A stretch of DNA of 64,000 nt from Paragordius varius (taxonomy: Eukaryota > Nematomorpha): the NCBI GenBank assembly GCA_964247055.1, contig OZ176052.1, positions 7,626,001-7,690,000 of the forward strand, in the 5' to 3' direction. Under the pieces are notes generated by a model. It saw nothing but the letters and a program-made list of their open reading frames with translations. It was not told the DNA's origin and did not search any database. This document shows positions 1 to 10,980 of the stretch, piece after piece. Numbering within the stretch: position 1 is the first letter of the stretch; each line of letters starts with the position of its first letter. The position numbers and the translations under genes are program-made.

Positions 1-295
1 CATTCATCTCCATCTAAACAAAGTTTGAGCTGTTTTCATCCATTAGTTTTAAAAATATAATAATTAAAAAAAATGCTCTCGCTTCGCGCGTTTGTCGCTC
101 TTTGTGTCCAATATTAATTGTCGTTGTAATACATATTAGTATACATTTTATAGAGTTTTTAATACTCTTTCGAATGATATATTACAAATGGGCATTACTT
201 GTATATTTTCAAAGAAAAACATTTTTTAGTAAAATTTTGATAAAGAGGGCGCATAATCAAAAAAATCAAATTATACAAAATTCTTCCAACGAGTT
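1..295. repeat. Dispersed repeat, family A copy 1
   Basis: This stretch is clearly related to 32617-32860, inside the Mos intron. Shared words run in the same order: CAAAGTTTGAG, TTTCGAATG, ATTACAAATGGGCATT, ACATTTTTTAGTAAAATTTT and GCGCATAATCA. The two copies differ by many substitutions and indels, so the family is old. No terminal repeat or coding capacity was found, and the left end may lie outside the window. Confidence 0.7.
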
Positions 296-330
296 ATAAT
301 TTTTATTTCAGATTTACTGTTAAAATGATA

Positions 331-1892
331 TTAAATATCAAAAAATGCAAAAAACTCGAGTGGCAGAAAAATTTGTTGTCTAGTGCTATCCTTCATTGAC
401 TTTAATTAAATTTATAATTTACAACCTGTAATTGAACGGCAGCCAAATAAATACAGGCACAAGCTATACTCGGTGGTTGAAAACGAACATAAACATTTGT
501 TTTGTAACTGTCATTTAGATAATTCCTACAAACGGAAAAAAATTGATGTCATTTAACAATTATATTATAAAATTGTTAAAAAATAAATATTACCAAGCGA
601 TTTGGACAAATTTTTGATTTTTTTCACACTCCAGCGTTTGTAAATAAATTATGAGTAATTTGTGCGGATGTTGTGAGTGAACAGCAAAACCTAGCTCTTT
701 CAAGATTCTGCGTTCGGCTTTTATTACTTGATTTTTGACATTAACGTAATACTGATCCAGTATCAAAGGAGATACTTTTCTAATTGGTAATTAAGAAAAT
801 TGATGGTTAAGTTTATAATGTTTTTACATTAAATCAGACTGATTCTAATGATAATCCTTATAATACCGGCTGTTTAACTATTTGTAGTCATATTTAAAAA
901 TAACTGGTCAAAAACATTTATGTTCATTAAATGATATAAAATATAAAGTATAAAATATTTTTAATTTTAAAAAATTGTAAAATATTTTGTAAAAATATCT
1001 ATTGGAATTCTTAACTGGCTGTGAACGTGATTAATGCATTTATGGTCAAATAGTTTATTATTTAAGAGTTTAAAACTAACGCCTTTAACTGAGATAGTTG
1101 GCTACCCTAAAGAGTGCGATTTCTATTTTGACTATGAAATGGTTAAATCATATGCATTTAATAACTTTTTCTAGGTTTTGGCAGAAAATTTTATAAGTGT
1201 AAATTGGCAAACATTACATTTTTCCCGTTAAATTTTTTTGGTAAAAGATGTCGCTCATATACAACAAAATAAAATGATATCCAAAGATCTATTTTTTCAT
1301 TTAAACTATTTCAAATCATATCAGTGGTTCGTTTTAACAAAATATTCGGAGGAACATATTTATATTCCCAAAATATTTTAAAAATATTTAACAAAAAACT
1401 AAAGTAATAAGCCAAAATCTATCTTTTTATAATATAATTAAATGTCAATTAATTTACTCCTTATTTTCCAATTGTCTTATATGATGAAATACATTGATCA
1501 CATCCCTTGGACGCCTTGGACTTTCATCAATTTTAGAGGCTAAAAATGTGGCTGCCATAGCAACAACCTACATAAAAATAATTAATAGATTTGAAATTAT
1601 GAAAATACGCAAAAAATGTACGTGTTCGAATTACCTCAAAATTGTATTTGACAAAGGATTTTATGAAAAAATATCTTTGATATAATAGTTGAGCAGTAGC
1701 GATTGAAACCTAAACATTATGCATGATAGTGTATACTTGTGGTAATCTCAATAGAACACCTGCTTCTTGAATCAATTCACATCCTCGTACTCGCAATTCA
1801 AAATCAATATCTTTGGTTAAATGATCCAATAACGAAGGTGGATTCAATACAAGATCAATAGGAATCAGAATGTTACTTAAACTAAATAGGGC
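331..1892 (-). CDS. CCNL: Cyclin L (RNA polymerase II/splicing-associated cyclin), ends unresolved
   Basis: Cyclin L partners CDK11-type kinases in transcription and splicing. Exons on the minus strand are 1892-1737, 1709-1635, 1567-1458, 779-594, 525-426 and probably 399-331. The joined protein carries the cyclin L signatures [82 protein letters not shown] and [11 protein letters not shown], covering both cyclin folds. Introns are 27, 67, 678, 68 and 26 nt. The first recognised exon needs an upstream leader: it opens after an AG and has no in-frame ATG. The last exon meets a stop at 331-333 soon after the second cyclin fold, so the Arg/Ser tail of animal cyclin L is missing, spliced on beyond the left edge, or the last join is wrong. 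Family assignment is firm; the two ends are not. Confidence 0.85.
400..425 (-). other. 26-nt candidate micro-intron in cyclin L
   Basis: It starts GTTGTA and ends TTAAAG directly after the [11 protein letters not shown] segment. Read-through meets an in-frame stop, and removal extends the frame by 22 residues. The protein after the join is poorly conserved, so this intron is less certain than the others. Confidence 0.5.
1710..1736 (-). other. 27-nt micro-intron in cyclin L
   Basis: The sequence begins GTATAC and ends TTTAG, between the codons for LLRLPQ and VSIATAQLL. Reading through adds nine codons ending in TAG, so it must be removed for the conserved cyclin L sequence to continue. Phase 0. 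Confidence 0.85.
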
Positions 1893-1940
1893 CTGACAAC
1901 CTGAGTCATATGAATTTTTATTCCATGTGCAAAACAATGA

Positions 1941-4900
1941 ATGAAACGGACGATCAAAACTTTTTGGGCACTTTTATTTTTTTCACTTCACATCTATTTT
2001 TTTGCCTCAGTTTTAAATATACATTTTCGGTCATCGCATATTCATGGTTTATCAGCGATTACTTCTAAAATTATCGAGCATCATCCATGTAACCGACTAA
2101 TATTCATAGTTTCGGATGGTCTGAGAGGTCGTACATTAATTGATATAAATGAGAAAAGCATCCCATTTTTACGGTATAGTTATATTTTATTGCTAGTAAT
2201 TTGTGCCAAAAAGGTCTTTGTAAAATTTCTAGCGCACATCTTCCTACAGAATCTCGGCCAGGACATGTAACACTTTTTTCTGGAGTTTACGAAGATTTAT
2301 CATCGCTTTTTACAGGTAACCTTTTTTCACAAATTAAGGGTGGAAAGATAATTTGGTGAACTATGATACCATTTTCAATCATAGTATTTACACATGGGGA
2401 TGGGGCAGTCCGGACATAATGAAAATCATTGAAAAAAGTAAATATTTATTACTTGAATAATCATAAAGGATACTCTGGATATATTATCTATACTTCGTGG
2501 TAGTCTAGACGATTTATTAAGTAAATGCCCTTGTGCTTAACTAATGATTTTACAGATCATTAGAAACTGGCCTTTACTGTTAGCGCATTTTCATGACCTA
2601 GCCAAGACGGTGGGGAGGTGGCAATAGGACTTTGTTGGCCTACTTCAATTATGATGTCCTATATTTTATTTATTGTGTAACATTATTGATATAACAATAG
2701 TTCATATTTAATTTTATTTTCCATATTTGGCATAACTATCTATTTGTTTTTTAGTTTTACAACCGCAAAGATTCGTATCAGGGCTAAGGTCAATATAATG
2801 GATGAGTTTTAAATATTTTCAAATGGCAAAAATACAAGAATTAGTAGGCTTAATTTTTTATTAACATTTTCGGTAATTTGTTATGAAATCTTTTTTTCAT
2901 AATATTTGTTATAAGGTGCATTAGCAAAAAAACGACACTTAAAATAATTAAAAAATTGTTTTACCGATATATTTGTCAACCACAATAAAACGATAAGATT
3001 AATATTTTACACAATTATGCCATAAATTTGGGTTGGAAATATCATTAGCTAAATCTGAAGCGCTATTCTATAATTTATTAATGTTTAAAATTATTTATCC
3101 ATTTTTTTGTTTTAGATAATTTGGATAAACTAAATATTGAGTTGAATGCTTATAACATTGGTTTTCAAGATTTTACGATGAAAAATCCAAGCGAATTAGA
3201 TCGATGGGTATTTTCGCGTGTCAAATCTTTCTTGGAGGCCTCTAATCAACAAAACAATTACTTAAATATATCCAAAATTATATTTTTCCTTCATTTGTTG
3301 GGAATGGATATGACAGGTCATATCCACAAACCCAATTCAAAGTATTTTATTTTATCTATTTATTTATTTATTTAGTGTAAAATTAAAATTATAATTAAAT
3401 TTTTGGTTTCCGGCTCTAATACATCTTTTTTGCTTTTCCATTAAAAAACGGTTAACAATAGTCAAATATATAAAAGTAAAATTATTTATCTCAATGTGCA
3501 AAATGACTATTATATTAAATATGGTGTTTTTAGTAGTAAACTTAAAACAAATAAATCAATTTATAATTTTTATGGATAATAATAATATCAATAAACTCCC
3601 TTATGTCGAGCCATCATAATTACATTAACTCAAACTTTTTTTACCTTTTAGAATATTCAATGAAACTCTACAAGCACTTGATGGTGGGATTAAATCGTTA
3701 GAGAAAACATTTAATAACTTTTACAAACATGATTCAAGACAAACATGTTATTTACTAACATCTGATCATGGAATGACTGATTGGGGTAGTCATGGTGCTG
3801 GTTCTTTAGATGAAACGATTGTACCGCTCTTTATTTGGGGTCCCTCACCCGACATTTTTCAAAGGAATCGTGACGGCCAAAATTGGATATCCAATTGGAA
3901 TTTGACATCTAATCAAGGTTTTTTTTATAAAAAAAATAAAAGTATGAAAGATATTTTGTGATTGTCGAAAGTTAAATATATATAAAAGGATTATTCGTTA
4001 TTTAATGTGTTTTGGATTGGATCTTGGTAACTTAATCCTATAATTTTATAATTTTTATCAATTTATTAACCTATTTATCTTACTATCCTTATAATTATAT
4101 GTTAAATTCAAATCATTTGACACATTTTTAAATAGATTACATTCGTTATAAGGTGGACTAAAAACATAATGATTCATTTTGCTGCAGAACATATTCACAC
4201 CTGTTACAAAAAATTACATCTATATTAATTCCTTTTTATTTAGATATAAATACATATTTAGTAGCATTTATGGTGTGAATTGACCAAGTGGCGTGACCAT
4301 TTATTTTTTTCGATCTATAAAATTATATTTTTTCATATAATAATCAGTATATTATGTATATTTTTTATTGCCCATAGAAGATATTATTGATCAGGCAGAT
4401 GTGGTTAATATAGCTTCGTGTCTTTTGGGAATACCTTTCCCCTCAAGTTCACTTGGAATTATTCCAAAAAACTTTTTTTCCTCAAAAGCAAATTTGTTGG
4501 AAAGGGAATGTCTAATAAGCAATATCTTAACGCTCAAAAATCATTTTAATAAAATCTTGGATAATTGTAAATTTTTATCCATCACTGGATCGAAAAACAT
4601 GTAAAATTTTTGTATTTCTTTTACAATATAACTTTTTTTAAATTAATTATACTGTGAATGGTTTTGAAACGATTTAGTAGGCATTTTTATTTATAATTAT
4701 ATAAGCTATTATTAAAACTGAAGCTGTTATCTAAACGCATCATAAAAAAATGGAACATTATTGATAGCGGACCAAACTGGAATTTACGAAAATAATTTTA
4801 TTTGGTTTTATATATTTTTATTAATCTAGTCTTTTAAAACAAATGTAGTGATATTCCATATGTTAATCCAAAAAAATCTAAATAAAATTATCCAACTTAT

Positions 4901-6627
4901 GATAACTCTTACAGTTATGATTAATTACGTTAGCAATATATTATTATGAAATAAATCTAGTGTTTATTATTTTTTAGGCCAAAAATCATTATTATAGTCA
5001 ATTGAAAATATTAGAAGATTAAGCTATTTTTGTTTTATATACTTTTTGAATAATCATTTTTACCCTATATAGACATAGTTATCAATTCGATTCCAGGCAT
5101 AACATTACTCAATTACATAATATTCAACAATATCTACGATCTCAAATTATTCAGTATCAAAACTTTGACGCTAAATTGTTTAAATTAGCTACTGGCGTGG
5201 CATATATGATATTTATTACAATTATAAGTTTTGTACCAAATCATCACTCACAAAAGATAACTTCTTTTAAAAATTTCATTTTCTTCCATACATGGTACTC
5301 GTTTATCATAACCATATTCCCTTTGATTATAACACTTTATTTGTGGTCACAAAGCGCCCCAACATTATATTATGTCTATCTGTTAATGCCTTTGGGCTTA
5401 GCTTTATTACTGCTTTTTTTGCTAGTAACTACTGAGTCCAACATTTTTCTTAAATACTCCGCATTCCGTGAGATTGTAAAGCGCAATACGATTGGAATAA
5501 TCTATCTTTTCCTTATGTTTACCATTATAATTGGATCTTTTTATGATCGCAAGGTAATGGTTTTCGGTTTAATTACAAAATTTATTTACACTTACCTTAC
5601 GACGGAACACTATTGTAAGTTATCCAACGCCTTAAAATTACAAAGTTTTAATATTTTTATGCTAACACCTTTTTATTTTATCAAGCTGCCCGGTCAATAT
5701 ACCATAATTCCTTTTTTTACTTGTATCGCTTGGTTGATTTGGTTGCTACACGGTGTAAATTTCCTAAAATATAAATTGGAAAAAGATAAAAAGCAAATAA
5801 TTGATAAGAGACTAGTTGTGAAAGCATTTGTTTTCATATTTAATATCTTATGTCTTATTATCTGTCGTTTGATGCCATCAATAAATTTTTTTAATTTTTA
5901 TCTTTCTCACATTTTTTCATGGACATTTCTCACTATTTTGACATTTTTATTCATTTTTTCAAAATTTAATAACAATTTGCAATCATCATTATCTAAATAT
6001 AATGTTCATCATCTCCATTATTATTTATATTTTATCAATGGAGAAGATATTTTATTTACCGTATTCAGTTTAACAACCGTATCATACGAATTTTTATTTT
6101 TACTCCTTTTCACCCATGTTATTAAGTGCTGGTGTAGTGCATCACACTACACTAATACAATCGGTGATTATGATGATAAGCAAAATGCTGCTACAAAATA
6201 TATAATTACAAGTATTATCCCTACCCTAGAATACATATATTTTATGTTTGCTAGCTTTTTTGGTACTGGTAATGTAGCAAATCTTAATTCATTCGATCCC
6301 AATTCTTGTACATGTTTCCTTAGTACCTTTAATCCCGTATTTATGGGTGCTTTTATTATTTTAAAGCTCATAATCCCTTTGATTATTACAACCATATCAT
6401 ACCAGCTTATTATGAATAATAAAACCGTGAAATTATCATTGTTTAAACAATGCAAACATGTCGCCATAATCTATGAATTGTTTTGCTTTCATTTCTTTTT
6501 GCATGTTAAAAATTATGGTAGTTGGCTGGATATTGGATTATCCCTAAGCCATTACATATTGTGTAGTATAATGATGCCTGTTACATTCATTTTATTATAT
6601 GTGGTAAATAAATTCCAAAATTTTTGA
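1941..6627 (+). CDS. PIGN: GPI ethanolamine phosphate transferase 1
   Basis: PIGN adds ethanolamine phosphate to the first mannose of GPI anchor precursors in the ER membrane. Exons are 1941-2173, 2197-2315, 2339-2437, 3116-3341, 3652-3917, 4378-4600 and 5097-6627. They join without a frame break into 898 residues, against about 930 in human. Residues 10-27 form the N-terminal membrane anchor. The alkaline-phosphatase-like lumenal domain keeps D59 (VSDGLR), the nucleophile T95 (LPTESRPGH), D215/H219 (GMDMTGHIHKP) and D264/H265 (TSDHGMTDWGSHG). The last exon (residues 389-898) is the multi-span PigN domain with FFGTGNVANLNSFDP and KNYGSWLDIG. The first two introns are 23 nt each; later ones are 678, 310, 460 and 496 nt. 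All catalytic residues are present, so the gene looks functional. Its start lies about 50 nt from the first recognised cyclin L exon on the other strand. Confidence 0.96.
2174..2196 (+). other. 23-nt micro-intron 1 of PIGN
   Basis: It begins GTATAG and ends GCTAG, phase 2. Removal joins the IPFLR segment to NLCQKGLCKISSAHLPTES, matching the PIGN order before the catalytic TESRPGH. The length is not a multiple of three, so read-through would shift the frame. Confidence 0.92.
2316..2338 (+). other. 23-nt micro-intron 2 of PIGN
   Basis: It begins GTAACC and ends TTAAG, with a run of six T. It lies between codons for YEDLSSLFT and GWKDN, a stretch conserved across PIGN proteins. Phase 1, and again not a multiple of three. 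Confidence 0.92.
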
Positions 6628-6864
6628 CCAAGAAAATTTGTTAGCATTCGCAGTAAAATACTTATTTATATATTCATCAATAATATTTTTTCACCGGATA
6701 AGATATTTATTCATTTTACAATTTGAGCAGTCATGTATGACTTTTTTTACAATTAATTTCATGCAACAATAATAAACACTTAAGTTAATAGTTATATATT
6801 ACCTATGATTATAAAAATATTTATATTGAGTTTAGAAAGATGATTGAGATTGCAGTAATCAATG

Positions 6865-9191
6865 TTACATATTGATATCTTTGAGATTGCAAAGAGCTAA
6901 ACTCGTTTCCCATAAAGTTTGGGCAGTAATTGGATCCTTGGCATTTAATCCGGGTTCTTCAATTTTGCATTCACTAAGAAACATTAGAAATTTTGATTCA
7001 TTGGTTTTACGCGGCTTAAATATTTTGTTTAAACCAATTTTTTTTATTACAAATATGTCTTAGTACTGTTGATATGATAAATGATAGTGGTAAATAAATT
7101 TTAGCAGTTCGTTATTTAATAATCCCATACATGTTTTTGGGAAACACTATTGTTAGATAAAAATGTTTGTTCCGTAAAATATAGAGCTACCTGAAATATT
7201 TTCCAGAAACATTTTTATTGCTTTCATCCAAAACACAATAGAGTATTGTTTGAGCACCGTCCTTTGGAGTTTTCATGAAAAACCATAAAAAAGGCAAAAA
7301 ACACATGTAAAGAATTGTATTATTCCAGTATGGCATGTATTTGTGAGCAGATGTCAAGCATATTCCAGGATTGCAACAATTTACTCTGATATTTATACCA
7401 TCTGTAATAATAAATAGAATAATAATTATGTTGAAAATTGATTTTAAATCAAAAAAGGTGGTTCCCAAAGATTTTCTCCTTCAATATGGAAAACCAACAT
7501 CGATTAAATATATGTGAATATATGAACTTTAAGTTATTAAAGTATGGTCCTACTTTTTAGGTTATAATTGTTTAAGTTTGAGAATACCTTTTACAAATTT
7601 ACTAGTTTGTGGCTATTATGGGGCGCTCAAATCAACCAAAAAAATAAATAAATTATTAATTTAATAATATATATCATTTGCACGAGAGTGTACTTTAACA
7701 ATTCAAGTTGCTTAAACTTTTTTTGGTTTAAATTTCATTCTAACCGTGTATCATTGTTTTATATCATTTTTAACATATTTTCTTTATTTAACCTAAATTT
7801 TTAAATCAATATTAACCATTTATTATTCAGAAACCGTATATATTTGCTAAAAAAATATAATATTATTAAGATAACAGGCAATTAAAAGTTAAATAAGTTT
7901 CCTAAATTATTAATTACAATTTCACGTTTAAAACATTTCTAAGTTAATAATATTGTTGAATTAAAAAATTAATTTCAAACAAGTGGTTTTTGAATGTAAA
8001 ATTAATATTAAAAATGATGAATAAATAAATAATAAATAAACAAAATCAGGGTAAAAAATAAAAAAATGCAAAAATTATGAAATCCAAATTTAAAAATTTA
8101 AGGACCGAATTTTACTACTCGAAGTGCTTAGGCAAATGGTATAAAAAATATTAAATATCAATTATGGCCAAAAAAATTTAAATTTTCACAAAATTTGTTT
8201 TTATAAATTTATAAAATAATTCAAAAATAAATTTCTTGCTAATAATCTAAGTCACAATTTCAACAAAAAATTGATTATTGATATTTATTTGGTTATTTTT
8301 CTACTTGAGTTTTCACATTTGTTTTTATATTTATTTGGTATGATAATAAAGTTAGCATATAATTTAGTTTAAATATCGTAAATCGATACTTTCTTCGAGT
8401 TTTTGGGCCAACCTTTGTGTAAATAACATCACGGCTAATTTGCTAAAGGAATACGCTTTTCGGGCATCAAATTCATCTTTTTGGTCCTTTTTAGTTATGG
8501 TGCTGATTGTATTATCACTTTTCTGAGTTATGTAAGGAAAAAAATTAAAAGAAGCGATTCGATGAGCAATACAAGAGACATTGATAATTTGGCCATTGGC
8601 AACTTTTAACAAGGGGAGTATAGTTAAGGTGATATAAAAATGACCTGACTACTAATAATAATATTCATACTAAGATAATTGACTTGAAAATTATATTCTA
8701 AATTATCAGATGTGTAAACTGATGGATGCATCATAACCCCAGCATTGTTAATTAATAAATCAACTTTTTCCCATTCTAAAATAGATTAATATATAACCTT
8801 GTAAAACATCTATGCAAAACTCTTTTACCGATTCAAAATCATCTAAACAAAGTCGTTTGATTTTAACATTATTCGCATCAATATTGTAAGATTTTAGGAA
8901 TTTTAAAATATTTTGCTTGCCTTTATCAACTCGATTACATCCAATTATAATATTAGCACCTTTAATAAAAAAAATTTTACCTCTCTGAGCAAACTCCCTA
9001 ACCAATTCTAATCCGATACCTGATGAACCACCTGTTATAACTATATTTTTGACATATTTTTGAGAATTTTTAAACTGAGGTCCTCGGAAATATGTTCTAA
9101 TTTTAATTTATCCAAACCTAATGGCAAAAAAAATACTGATAAATATAATAATTTTCCAAGGTAAGTCTGATATATCGAAAGATGGAAGCAT
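6865..9191 (-). CDS. Short-chain dehydrogenase/reductase, retinol-dehydrogenase (RDH11-14)-like
   Basis: The likely reaction is NADP(H)-dependent oxidation or reduction of a retinoid or other lipid alcohol/carbonyl at a membrane; the substrate is inferred from family only. Minus-strand exons are 9191-9118, 9096-8981, 8959-8798, 8775-8671, 8644-8390, 7401-7191 and 6973-6865. They sum to 1032 nt, or 343 residues, normal for RDH11-14. Residues 10-24 are a hydrophobic anchor. Then come TGGSSGIG (46-53, cofactor loop), NNAG (127-130), catalytic S176 in INVSCIAH, Y217-x3-K221 in AYSFSKLA, VNCCNPG and the C-terminal LWETSLALCNL. The first four introns are 21, 21, 22 and 26 nt; the last two are 988 nt (with a MITE) and 217 nt. 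The start ATG directly follows CAG, so a 5' leader could be spliced onto it. Confidence 0.94.
7675..8138. mobile_element. TIR MITE, family B copy 1, in an SDR intron
   Basis: The copy opens with CATTTGCACGAGAGTGTACTT and closes with the inverted form ending GCAAATG. Inside, TTATTCAGAAACCGT and ATCATTTTTAACATATTTTCTT match the copy at 28015-28503. No coding capacity. It accounts for about half of the 988-nt SDR intron. The right inverted repeat carries a small insertion, which suggests decay. Confidence 0.75.
8645..8670 (-). other. 26-nt micro-intron 4 of the SDR gene
   Basis: It begins GTATGA and ends GTCAG. Removal gives FQVNYLSHFYITLTILPLL, a close match to the SDR helix after NNAG. An AG six bases earlier would not keep frame. 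Confidence 0.9.
8776..8797 (-). other. 22-nt micro-intron 3 of the SDR gene
   Basis: It begins GTTATA and ends TTTTAG and contains TTAAT, a possible branch point. Removal joins CIDVLQ to EWEKVDLLINNAG. The length is not 3n, so the conserved NNAG motif is reached only if it is spliced out. Confidence 0.93.
8960..8980 (-). other. 21-nt micro-intron 2 of the SDR gene
   Basis: It begins GTAAAA, has a run of eight T and ends TTAAAG. Removal gives FAQRGANIIIGCN, the usual spacing between helix B and strand 2 of the Rossmann fold. The length is 3n and carries no stop, so retention would insert seven residues (KIFFIKG) at this point. Confidence 0.8.
9097..9117 (-). other. 21-nt micro-intron 1 of the SDR gene
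   Basis: It begins GTTTGG and ends AATTAG, phase 2. Removal links the N-terminal membrane segment (IIIFISIFFAIR) to TYFRGPQFKNSQ and the cofactor site. Read-through meets a TAA in frame. Confidence 0.85.
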
Positions 9192-9244
9192 CTGTTTTTA
9201 ACTATGACAAAAAAAAGCTGTCCAGGTATCTCCTTTTGTGTTAA

Positions 9245-9530
9245 AAAAATACTAGCAGGCTCTGTCACGCTTTGCTTGGCATTACCTTATATGATTCTTT
9301 AAATTTGCAATAAGAGAAAAAAAAGGAAAAAAAATTAGCGAAATCTGACCATATTTCTTTAAAAAGATTGTCTTTAACCATACTTTTACGGGGTGTTGCA
9401 TACGATCAAATATTTCTTTTACACAAAATTGGCCATATTAAAAATACGCCTTATTAATATTTAAACTTTCTGAATACGTTATAAGATCCTTCCTTTACAA
9501 AATATTGGTCAACGTTTTAGTGCGAGATTG
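9245..9530. mobile_element. Penelope-like element debris upstream of the SDR gene
   Basis: The segment starts ACTAGCAGGCTCTGTCACGC and runs on to TTTTACGGGGTGTTGCATA. Both match the ends of the larger Penelope-like remnant at 13372-14590 (ACTAGCTGGCCCTGTCACGC and TTTTACGGGATTTTGCATA). It therefore looks like an internally deleted copy of the same family, about 50 nt upstream of the SDR start codon. No coding capacity remains. Confidence 0.6.
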
Positions 9531-9734
9531 TGCTCATGAGCTGTGATATAAAAAATTATTTATAATTAATAAAAGTATTAGAATAGGATACAAAATGTAG
9601 AACTCTTTTTATCAGTTTTTATTTGATGGCGCTACTTTTAGATAAAAAAACAGCAATAACTTTACTCTTAAAAAGTAAGATAGGTAACGTGTAACAAAAT
9701 TATATGCTATTATATATACAAAACTTCTTTAGAT

Positions 9735-10630
9735 TTTATGGGTGGGGTGATAAAAAATTTTTTTTGACGCGAATATTTCAAGTCATGGCTTGCATTGATT
9801 TGATAAAAAATAACATTAGACGTCTTAGAAAACTTGATATAGAGGTGGTAAAAAATCACAAAGTAAAACTTGAAGATTTGGCTTGTGTGGTGTAGGGTAC
9901 ACTTGACAGATTTAATATGAATAAAATTTTCGTGGAAACTATTTGTGTACATAATTAAGGTTTTATATGTAAAATAACTCTGCTAATATTTAAGAACATT
10001 GCCTATTGCTAAATTTATCAATTCCGTGAATCCGCAAAAAAAATTTGTCACGAAAATATTTTAATATTAATGATTAAATATTAATAATATTTAAAATTTT
10101 CAAATCTTTGTTATATAGTAATAAACGCTAAAGGTTAGTTCACCATTAAAACATGTAGAGTTTATATATTATAAATTTCACATGTGTTGTTGATAATTAA
10201 TTAAAAATAATATGTTATATTGTATAAACATTTTTCCATTATATTTGCAAATGGATTCCTTACAGAATGTGGTGTGATATAATAGAGGGTGTTTTAACGG
10301 CGAATGGTTTCATCAATTAGTTAACGCGCTCAATAAATCTATAATACTAAATATACGTACCATTGAGTTTGTAAAATTTCAATAAATCCATATTATTTTG
10401 ATTGTCTATCTTTTTGTGCCTTATTTCATAAATTTTGGATTAAAAGAATAAATTCCGTAAAATTAGAATCGGTTGGCAAAAATGTTACATTCATAAGCAA
10501 AAGACTTGATATATATGTTTTTTAATCACCGATCTTTAAGTGTAGATTTGCTGGCTTATGTTAACTTGTTTAACATGCCGCGCTTGACTTACAGGTCAAG
10601 TGAGTGCAACATTTTTGTCGCACCCCGTAT
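9735..10630 (-). mobile_element. Non-autonomous TIR element, family C copy 1 (inverted)
   Basis: One end reads GGGTGGGGTGATAAAAAA (near 9738) and the other TTTTTGTCGCACCCC (near 10626), an imperfect terminal inverted repeat. The body is the reverse complement of 10981-11885 and also matches 12300-13110. Short open frames here are not shared in register between copies, so I see no gene. Confidence 0.65.
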
Positions 10631-10724
10631 ATATCCAAAAACTGTTTATAAAGAACCGGAGCGGATCTGTTAACATGAATATATTCAAATGTCACTAAAT
10701 AAAACAGTATCCCTAAAAATTATA

Positions 10725-10970
10725 TCCTGATTATATATATATATATATATATATATCTAGTCATGTATGTTTAAAATTGTCAAACATACGTTTTTAATTG
10801 ATTTTACTTTGTTTTTGATTGTTTACAATAAATAGGCTATTATTATTTTAAGGGTTAAAAATGCGCATGTTGAAAGTTGACATATCAAACATCATAACAA
10901 TTAAAAAAAAGTAAAATCATTTAAAAACGTATGTTTGACAATTCTAAACTTAATTGACTGTATTATCTTG
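10725..10970. repeat. Palindromic spacer between two family C copies
   Basis: A (TA)n run at about 10733-10756 is followed by arms built on AAACATACGTTTTTAA and the reverse AAAAACGTATGTTTGACAAT, with AAAGTAAAATCA and TGATTTTACTTT next to them. The arms are about 45 nt around a centre of roughly 110 nt. It fits a small MITE lying between two inverted copies of family C. Confidence 0.6.
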
Positions 10971-10980
10971 AAATATATAT

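Noticed and set aside
6168-6467. 99-codon minus-strand frame inside PIGN
   Set aside because: It lies wholly antisense to the conserved PigN domain exon and encodes no recognisable domain.
9704-9952. Open frames on both strands of 63-80 codons
   Set aside because: They fall in the end of a family C transposon copy, are not kept in other copies, and have no domain.
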